DNA of 64,000 nt, from NCBI RefSeq assembly GCF_030052815.1, contig NC_079507.1:60101119-60165118 (forward strand), written 5' to 3'. The notes under the pieces were generated by a model. The model did no database searches, was not told where the DNA came from, and saw only the letters and a program-made list of their open reading frames with translations. The translations under genes were made by a program, and so were the position numbers. Of this stretch, positions 55,127 to 64,000 are shown piece after piece. Numbering within the stretch: the first letter of the stretch is position 1; each line of letters starts with the position of its first letter. This DNA is from Hevea brasiliensis. Taxonomy: Eukaryota > Streptophyta > Magnoliopsida > Malpighiales > Euphorbiaceae.

Positions 55127-58100
55127 ATGACTACAATATTCCGGGGATTAGGAGCTTTAACGGCTTCTAATTCCTTCGATTCCAAGAAATTACAGCTCCC
55201 CTCTCCCAGATCCTTTTCAGGTTCGGGTTTTATGCTCAATTTGTTTCTCTTCAACCTCTCATTAGCAGTGAAATTTGTTAAAATGTGTACTTCTTCTCTG
55301 AATCTGTTTTGTTGTTTGTTTTTTATTCAGAGAGGAAAGCGAGCTTCCTCTTGGTCAGATCTGATGGGAGCGTGAACCTCAATCTAGGTTCTAATTCTAG
55401 AGCTCGCAGGGCCGAGCAGTTGATTACCAATGCTGTTGCGGTAAATAATTTACCTTTTGTTCCCAGTTTATGCTGTTCTTGACGAATGGGAATTATATGT
55501 TTGGTGTTTGTATTTTGGAGCTGATATTTTGTTTATTGTTGCTGTTCGTTTTGTCTAGACAAAGGCTGATGGTTCTGCAGCTTCCACGGCATCTAAACCT
55601 GGGTATGCTTCTATTCTATAGTCGCATCTGTAACCTTGATTGGGCGTGTTATTCTACTCGTTTCTTGCATTACTAGATGATATATCTATAGCTTGACATA
55701 TTCTGGCCGAGCCTCCAGCAATATTAATATTCTGTTTGTTAATATCTTTCTGTGACTGTTGTGTGGTGCTTCTAAAAGTTGTTCTAGTCCAGTTTAAAAG
55801 TTTTATGAAATTCAAATTTAAATTGTAGTCAAACTTGACTTGACTCTTTGAAGCATGTCTAACATTCACTGATTTACGCAAGCTGGTTTTTCTTTCAAGC
55901 TCATATCTGAGTGAATTCCCATGATACTATAATTCTACCATAGATATATGGATCCTTTGTCCTGTATTGATTGTAGTGTGTTCTGATAATGAAATGATGA
56001 ATAAGTCGAACTTGTACCATTCTTATACTTTTTAGGATTTCTGATGTAACTTTATAATTTTATTGGTAAGTAGAAGCTAAAATCATCTAATTTAATGGAT
56101 GTTATGAAAGAGCAATCATGTGGATGAAAGGAAAGCATGATTTTGTATTATCTGAAATTAACTGAAAGGACACCACAGAGTAAGTTGGCAGTTTTCAAGA
56201 ATCAGAATCCTTGAAAACATTTTAAAATTTTATTAAAAATAAATGATTCTTTTAATTGTATCAAATGCCAAATACTATTTTGAGATATTAGCATGATTTT
56301 GTATTATCTGAAATTAACTGAAAGGACACCACAGAGTAAGTTGGCAGTTTTCAAGAATCAGAATCCTTGAAAACATTTTAAAATTTTATTAAAAATAAAT
56401 GATTCTTTTAATTGTATCAAATGCCAAATACTATTTTGAGATATTTGATTTGTTGGTGCAAAGGACTTTTTTGTTCTTATTCATGCCGGATTCTTAGCAT
56501 ATTGAGCCTTTTTTATTAATAGTATGATTTTGCATTGCTTCTATGGTGTATTGTTCTTGAATTATGTATTAGATAAGGTCATCATTTCCTTGCTGCTAGT
56601 GATTTTCCTATTTTCCATTTTTCTTTGCATATGTTTTTGGCTTTTGTAATATCAATGAAGAAATTCTTTATCTTTAAATTTTTAGCAGCTGGGATATTCA
56701 TTATATCAGTATATACGTAATGTTGATTATTGGACTTACATAATAATAATTGATTAGCTATCAAAAATAGATCTTGATAACTAAGCGTTGTCATATTGTG
56801 CAAGCAGTTAATAGGCCTGGGACTGTTTGTAGAGAGCATGTTTTTGCATAATAATCTTTTGAAATAATTGTGCATAAGGCCCCCTTTTAGGATAAACCTT
56901 CCAGTCAAAATGCTTAATAATGTGATTCTTAGCCTGGTGGAAATCAGGTCAAGTTTGTCTTACCTGGCCAGACTTAAACCAGATAAGTGGCCCAGGCCTG
57001 GTATGCACATATGCTTGGTTATTTTATTCTATATTTTATTATCTTCATAATTTACCTTGTATATTTGATGCATGTTTGTTAAGTAGCTGATCATTGACTA
57101 GAGCAATGAAACTTGAGACGGGGTTCTAACCAATGAATTAATAATGTTTCTTCATGAAATCTGATAATTATTGTGGAATAGCAATGGGCAAAGCTGGTCT
57201 GGGCTAAAGAGTACCAAATTCTTGCCTAGCCCAAATTTTGAAAGGGCTTGAACAATGCAATTTAGCAGCCAGTGGGTCAATTATCTTGATCCCAGCTTAG
57301 CTCTGATTGGTTTGGGGCTTCCCTGGTGGAGCAACTCATACACACAAGACCCTAATGATAAACTGCTATATACTGTGTCATATTTTTTTTAGCCTTCAGA
57401 TTTAGGATTATCACATTATTCCTTATGTTTTATGATTTCTATGTTTGTGCACCACACATAAAGTGCTGAAGTAGATCTGCATTTTATGATCAGACATGAA
57501 CTTCTACTCTTTGAGGCCCTAAGAGAAGGCTTGGAAGAAGAAATGGACAGAGATCCCACTGTTTGTGTTATGGGTGAAGATGTGGGTCATTATGGAGGTT
57601 CTTACAAGGTGACAAAAGGTTTGGCAACAAAATATGGGGATCTTAGAGTTCTTGACACCCCTATTGCCGAGAACTCCTTCACTGGTATGGGTATTGGAGC
57701 TGCCATGACTGGCTTGAGGCCAGTTGTTGAGGGTATGAACATGGGGTTTCTCCTTCTAGCTTTCAACCAGATCTCAAACAATTGTGGCATGCTTCACTAC
57801 ACTTCAGGTGGACAGTTTAAAATACCCATAGTTATTCGTGGACCTGGTGGAGTTGGGCGGCAGCTTGGTGCTGAGCACTCGCAACGCCTTGAATCATATT
57901 TTCAATCAATTCCTGGAATCCAAATGGTTGCATGCTCAACCGCTTATAATGCCAAGGGATTGATGAAAGCTGCAATCCGAAGTGAGAATCCAGTTATACT
58001 CTTTGAGCATGTTTTGCTTTACAACCTCAAAGAGAGAATCCCTGATGAAGAATATATTTGTAATCTCGAGGAAGCTGAGATGGTTAGGCCTGGAGAGCAT

Positions 58101-58466
58101 GTGACTATTTTAACCTACTCACGGATGAGATATCATGTGATGCAGGCTGCCAAAACTTTAGTGAACAAGGGATATGATCCTGAAGTGATTGACATCAGAT
58201 CACTAAAACCATTTGATCTCTACACAATTGGGAATTCTGTGAAGAAGACGCATCGTGTCCTGATTGTGGAGGAATGCATGAGGACTGGTGGCATTGGTGC
58301 TAGCTTGACTGCAGCTATCACTGAAAATTTCCATGACTATTTGGATGCTCCAATTGTATGCTTGTCTTCACAGGATGTACCTACCCCCTATGCTGGGACA
58401 TTGGAGGAATGGACTGTGGTTCAACCTGCCCAGATTGTGACAGCGGTTGAGCAGCTGTGCCAATAG
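55127..58466 (+). CDS. Plastid pyruvate dehydrogenase E1 component subunit beta
   Basis: Beta subunit of the E1 enzyme of plastid pyruvate dehydrogenase, which makes acetyl-CoA for fatty-acid synthesis in the stroma. Exons 55127-55220, 55331-55440, 55559-55602 and 57494-58466 join in frame across GT-AG introns. The 406-aa product equals the Arabidopsis length. The first ~70 residues are rich in Ser, Arg and Ala, as in chloroplast transit peptides. The catalytic part begins at [10 protein letters not shown] (83-92), with [11 protein letters not shown] (110-120), the E1-beta DTPIAE block (137-142, whose Glu activates thiamine diphosphate) and [15 protein letters not shown] further on. No break is seen. 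The mitochondrial E1-beta is excluded by the plastid/cyanobacterial-type sequence. The 1.9-kb third intron contains a 156-bp tandem duplication. Its neighbour is the intron-less JAZ gene. Confidence 0.96.
56134..56445 (+). repeat. Perfect 156-bp tandem duplication in PDH E1-beta intron 3
   Basis: Copies 56134-56289 and 56290-56445 appear identical base for base by eye. Each begins AGCATGATTTTGTATT and ends TTTTGAGATATT. Perfect identity in an intron points to a very recent duplication, or an assembly artefact. Confidence 0.95.
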
Positions 58467-58519
58467 TTAGAGTAGAATAAATAGTCATCACCACTGGTAG
58501 AATTTTCATGTCCTTCAAC

Positions 58520-58990
58520 TTAATACTTTCCATTTCAGCTTCGTTTGAAGTCGTCATTTAATTTCATTTTTTGTTAACAATTTTGTGCTGTTGAAACTTG
58601 CAGTTGTCCATCAAGGGGAGGCTTTTCTATTATTGTTTTTTCTTCACAGTGAGCTAATATTGTTGTAATGATTTGTGGGTAGATATGTGGAATTCTCATC
58701 AATACTTTTAGGTTTGGTATAATTCTAGCCTAAACTGGTACTGGAGAATGTCAAATGCTAAATGATCTCAGTTACTAGTGTTTAAATGGCTGGAGAAGGC
58801 ATTTCAGCCATTTATACTTTAACACTTCCAGCTGTCTGAAGCTGTCATTATTATTACTATTTTGTTGAAATTTGCAACTGTCCAAGTTGACGCATTTTCT
58901 GTTTTATTCTTCGGAGCAAGTTACAATTATGCAATGGCTTGTGGGTAGATAGATGCGTGGAATTATCATCTATGCCATTCGTTCTGTTTC
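58520..58990 (+). repeat. Diverged tandem duplication in the 3' flank of PDH E1-beta
   Basis: Segments 58520-58715 and 58818-58990 share ordered blocks: CTTCCA...GAAG-TGTCATT, TTGTTGAAA-TTGCA-TGTCCA, and TTGTGGGTAGATA...GTGGAATT-TCATC. The offset is about 298 bp. The first copy is probably part of the 3' UTR. It may provide two alternative 3' ends. Confidence 0.6.
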
Positions 58991-61900
58991 AATTCGAAGC
59001 TTAACTCACGTGCGAAAACGATGTATGGTAACCTTGGGTTAAATACCTGGAAAATGTCCCTTGATAATGTTTGTGTGAGATTGAATTAGAAATATCAGGG
59101 GGTTTATTGAACATTTTCAAGGGATAAATGGAAAATATCGTGATTGTGAATTTGGAACGTCGGATTCTGGAAATGAACTGAGCAGTTTTATGTAAGATTT
59201 TAATTTTGAGTAGGGGAAATGCTACTTTGAAATGAAAAAAATGGAAACATAAGAAAAACGGAATGAAGTAATGAGTCATTCCACTGGCCCGTAGCATCAT
59301 AACAGGTCCGCTACTGTTGTTGAAGGAAGTCTGAAATCTGTGACGAAATTTTGAAGAAAAATTTGAACCAAACCGCAGGAAGATGGGCCTTGGCGTTGTA
59401 ACCTGTGGTTATAGCTTAGCCGGGTGTTCAAAGGCATCTCAACTCAAGCGGCAACAACAAAAAAGTATCGACTTCTATGATACCCATGGTTCTTACACAC
59501 ATGAATATATATATATATGATGCCCTATATCCTTGTCTTTCCCTGTTTTATACTTGAAGAGAGTGGCTTTTTCCAAGTGATTTTGATGAAGTACTCCAAA
59601 AATGCCTTAAGCCATAAATGCCTTCATTTTCCTTTTATTTTTATTTTTATTTTTATTTTTATTGTTTTAAGGATTCATTTTCCTTTGTTAGAAGAGAGAA
59701 AAAGAAGATTAATAAAAAAAAAAAAGCTTTTTCCAAAAACAATAATTGGATTGTGGATTAAGAGTTATTGGATCCAAGGCCTCAAATCCAATATTAATAG
59801 GCTTGGACATGTTCACCAGGTTGGGTTCTATATATCCACCTGACTTCCAGGGCAAAGCAATGCACTTTTATCGGATTTTTTTTTTCTTTCTCTCTCTTTC
59901 ATTTGTCACTAATCGAGATTTGACTTCAAAAGATTTCAATATTATTGCATTAAAATTCATAAAATATTATCATCTCTTCTTTAAATCAAATATTGTGTAA
60001 TCTTACTTCCTCATGATTTCTAAGAAATTTGAGGATGGTTTGAATTTACAATTTAAATCGGTAGATTAAACCATTAGTTTCAATTCAAGTTATGATAAAG
60101 AAACTGTAACTTGTTCCCTCTCCGATTTCAGCTAGGTTCGAGTTTGTAAAACCATTGACCGATTCTAATCTCAATTTTAATTAGACTACAATTGACCAAC
60201 CCTAATCTCATAAAATTAATGTATTGATGTGATGTGCATTGAATAGTTTCCTTTTTTCGTCTTCTTCTTATTCCCATATTAATAGTAACTATAGTACAAA
60301 TTAAAAGCTCGGATCAAGACTTGAATTCAATGTCTATTTTGTCCCCCAACATGCATAAACATGTCTATCAGAATCAATAACTTATCTGCATACGTGACTG
60401 TTTGATACAAGAACATGGCCATGTGAATTATTTGCAACTTGCAAGAACATAACTAGTTTTGCTGCTGTTTGTATTTATTAATATTGCCCAATGGCTATTG
60501 CAAGCATCAAGCAGACATATATATATTTTTGGGAATCAAGACGAGTTTAATTAATCAATTAATTAAGTGGATGAACAAGCACCAAACCTTATATGCTTTC
60601 CTCCACGACAAAAATTCTTTCCAAGATATCATTTTTCACATTTTCTTGTCTCAATGTGCAGTTTCTGTCATTTGGAAAATGTTCAGGAAAAGAAAGATAT
60701 CGTTTTGATCTTGAAATTAAAAGCTTTGTCTTATGTTTTATCAATTAGTCACGATTCTTTGTTTTTCTTTAGGGGTACAACAAAATAGAGAATCTTTTTA
60801 ATTTGAATATTTTGCAAATGAATGTAAGTGGAATAAAATTAATTCACAAAATGACAAGTCATTGAAGAATTAGTAATATATAAGTTAAGTGTGTATTTTA
60901 TAATATAATTAGAAAAATTAAAGATTTAAATCATGATAATTTTTTCTCTTTTTAATTAATTTCCAATGAGTCAAAGTTTAAAATAATAATAACAATAATA
61001 ATGTAACAATTAGACATGTCAATTTCTGATTCTCGGTGGCTATTGGGAAACATGCTTAAACATGTCCTCATGCCACTTGTTTGATTTGATAATTTAGAAA
61101 AGAATGTGACCATGTTCATGATCTGTTCTTGCAAATACAAGAGCCAAGAATAGCTAGCAAATTAATCCTTTAGTTAGCCTAATTGCTTCCCTAATTCAGA
61201 GCAAATCAAGGGAAGGACATTATTCATTTGTCACTAAATCCAGAATGGCAAAGTATGATTGGTGACATGCATTCAAGCCTGCCCATGTGGAGTACTCGTG
61301 GAAATGTACAAGCAAATGGAAATGTGGTGAGTTGGCATTTATTAATTTTGATTTGATATGTTCCTTTGCCAACTTCCTGACATCAATTAGGGTTACATTT
61401 TGTAGACATGTTTTTTCTCTTCCATTCTTTGTTGTAGAATTTTGTCTTATTATTTCTTGAAAAATTAATCAAATAAGAAAGGAAAATTCTTAATGGGACA
61501 AACATTTCAGTGGAACATAATTTTGCGATTCAAACTACGTTAGAAATTTTTCACATTATTAGTTATATTTAATCTTATCATCACCTCATACTATCAGAAC
61601 ATCAATCTTCCAAGATACACTGAAATCATGTTAAATATTAATTTTTGAGGTTCGTTTGCTTATATAATTTAAGGATTAATTTAGTTTAGGTTTCCTTCAA
61701 AATCTTACTAAATGATAAATATAATGTGTGATTTTAAAACAATATGAATATACAAATACTATGATCCTATTCGGTAATGATTTTTATGGCAATACAGGAT
61801 TAAAATATTATTTTTCTTATTTATACTATTCGATAGCTAATGTTTAGAAATTGAGAGAGTGTTTTGATTAGGTTAACAAAATAATACCATTATTTTTATT

Positions 61901-64000
61901 CAAAAGCTATTTTTATTTAATATCTAACGGTTAGTAAATAACTAGTAATTATTATAACAGTTAACGACTATTAAAATAACTAATATTATCGAGCAAGGCC
62001 TATCAATAATTAACATTTTGCATACTTATATTCCTTTAAAATATAACAATTTTTTTAAAATATTTAAATTAAGGAAGAGGTCTGATGGTTTTTCCGAGCC
62101 CCAAATGTGTTTTATATGTAATTTCTTATTTATATTTAATTTTTCTAGGAAATAAATACTGCATCTTCCAGCAATGGACAGTACAGGCGATAAAAAAATA
62201 TTGCAACAAAGAAGCCTAACAGTTTCTCCAAAGGCCAAGCTAAGCCTTTTCCATTAATTTCCTTTATATTTAAATGTTCTTTTTGGTGATGAAACCTTGA
62301 AAGCGTTTAACTTGTGTCATCTTAGCAGCTGGAAGCATCTGTGTCTCTTCCTCCTTGTTCTTGCTAGCTAGACATTCCTTCCATGACATCAAAATTCATC
62401 TTTGTATTTGAACACTGCATCACGTACTTTCGTATATTGACCATGAATCTCTATATATTTCCACATTGACATTTAAATCAACGTGTCCAAGTGTGTCCCA
62501 TATTTACGAAAGGATGATATAAGAAATGATTTGTAAAATCATTAAATATATAATTATTAGCTAATAAATATTACTTTAGAAATCATTTTTAAACCGTGAA
62601 ATTCAGCTAACCCTTATCAATTTAGCCGTGGCAATTGAAAACAAATACCAACATTTACAATTAAAAATCACGAAGCAGTGACAGCTTTGTGGGTCTTTAA
62701 ATTTGATCCGTGTCGGAGAAGAATTGAGCAATGACTGTCCCACCATGCATTCTTAATGACTTCGAAGGAAGGAAAGGTATGGCGAATTTATGATCTGAGA
62801 ATGAATGTTTTCCCTGGATGCTATGCATTTAAAAAAGATGCTGTCTTCTTCGATTTAATTGATTCAAATTAAAATTTGAACTTGAAATTTTACGATTCTA
62901 AAGACTTTAGTATCACTAACTAGAATAAGAATTTTAATTTAGGATTTATGTTGAAATCCCAATACTTTAATCAAATTAATTTAGTTATAGTACTTTAGAA
63001 CGAGATATTTCAAGAACTCTAATACTTTAATTTAGGATTGTACCAATGCCAAGTAGTTTTTGTTTTATTTTAATTAAAAATACAAATTTATAATTTTCAA
63101 AACAATTCAAATTAATATTATTAAATAAAAATTTATTGATAAAAATTTTATTTTAAATTAATTTAACATTAATTAAAATTCGAACCGTCTTTAAGAAAGC
63201 TTTAATATTATTATATTAAAAAATTTTTCTTTTTATGAACAGAAATTAATGCGATTCTGTTGGATTAACTTAATGGCTTCCTAAATTTCTCCATCTTGAC
63301 GCAGGTAGCTAGGACCCTGCCCCATTAGATATTGAAGGGTCATTGACCAGAAGATCTCATTGCCATCCTCAACCGCCCCTCTCATGTTCGTTTAGATATT
63401 GAAGAATTCATATATGGTAAGTAATTAGTTGATGACTAACAAAAATTTTAAAAATGTGTATCCATATAAATGGAGAAGAAAAATTTACCAGGATACCGTG
63501 ATGTATTGATCAAGGGACAAGCGACATGAATATATAGCTTAGAGCTGGGTATTTGACCTCATCAGTAATTAAAGATTTCTGTTTGTTTCCAACGAAATTA
63601 AGGGAAAACCTTCAGCCTCAGTGCATTGGAGAGGCGTAGTCGTGGCCACTATTTGGCTTGACACATACATATTCTACATTTATATTTGCATGCACACATG
63701 TTATGCTTTTGAAGCTTGGGGCATGGTTAATGCATTAAATTCTATGGATTCTATACGTTGGCCATTTTTATAGAAATAGCTAGAAAGCAGCTTTTTTTGA
63801 TAGCTAGCCATCACAGTTGTTACAGTAAAAGCAAAAACTATTGTTTCTGTTGTGAGGTTTCAACGACAATTAAGGCATTAAGTAAGAAAATATAATTAAA
63901 TGCATTCATATAGGACCAGGGAAGCGTCGTTTTAGGGTTTATGATCTTGCAGATATTTTTAATCAAGTCAGGTTAGTATTAAATTGATTAAATGCCTATT
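58991..64000. other. Intergenic region to the end of the window
   Basis: Five kilobases with no supported gene or RNA. Small items are a (TTTTTA)-like run at about 59636-59662, a possible short hAT-like MITE at about 61765-62002, and two weakly similar stretches near 60345-60445 and 61045-61145 sharing an AACATGC-TAAACATGTC block. Short open frames have no recognisable domain. Confidence 0.4.
61765..62002. mobile_element. Possible short MITE
   Basis: Left TCCTATTCGGTAAT and right end (reverse complement CCTTGCTCGATAAT) are weak inverted matches, and an internal ACTATTCGATAGCTAAT phrase repeats the theme. No target duplication seen. Confidence 0.25.

Overview
The window is nuclear DNA from a flowering plant. 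It carries intron-containing genes with GT-AG splice sites, a peroxisomal photorespiration gene, a plastid enzyme gene with a transit-peptide-like N-terminus, an NLR immune receptor, JAZ repressors, and many AT-rich repeats and LTR retrotransposons. The protein style and the gene neighbourhood suggest a eudicot, possibly Malpighiales/Euphorbiaceae. That family-level guess is inference only.

Five genes look intact. From left to right: (1) 931-5143 (+), glycolate oxidase in 11 exons, 367 aa, with all classical catalytic residues and a C-terminal PRL tripeptide; (2) 6796-9702 (-), an uninterrupted 968-aa CC-NB-LRR receptor of the RPS2/RPS5-like class with a predicted 5' UTR intron; (3) 18862-20206 (-), a three-exon JAZ7/JAZ8-like repressor of 124 aa; (4) 44208-44633 (-), a second JAZ7/JAZ8-like repressor of 141 aa with no introns; (5) 55127-58466 (+), the plastid pyruvate dehydrogenase E1-beta subunit in four exons, 406 aa.

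The space between genes is mostly AT-rich DNA and transposons. Three related solo LTRs (12647-15505; 27515-30381, inverted; 31286-33927) each have exact or near-exact 5-bp target-site duplications. One full-length Ty3/gypsy element (34061-42654, minus) has paired LTRs, PBS, PPT and an ATATG duplication, but its gag-pol is closed by many nonsense codons. A 2.25-kb pol-less Copia element (49640-51890) sits inside a Tourist-like MITE (49424-52066). There are also two 5'-truncated LINE remnants, several MITE-like elements, a 194-bp tandem repeat with pol III-box-like motifs, and long TA microsatellites.

The two JAZ genes and PDH E1-beta recreate a pairing known from Arabidopsis (At2g34590/At2g34600 and At1g30120/At1g30135), so this looks like an old conserved neighbourhood now inflated by retrotransposons. 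Both JAZ genes have a CACGTG G-box about 290 bp upstream of the ATG, as expected for MYC2-controlled feedback repressors. I found no tRNA, rRNA or CRISPR feature and no clearly new multi-gene system. The most unusual points are the intron-less JAZ paralogue, the layered transposon insertions, and a 156-bp perfect tandem duplication in a PDH E1-beta intron.
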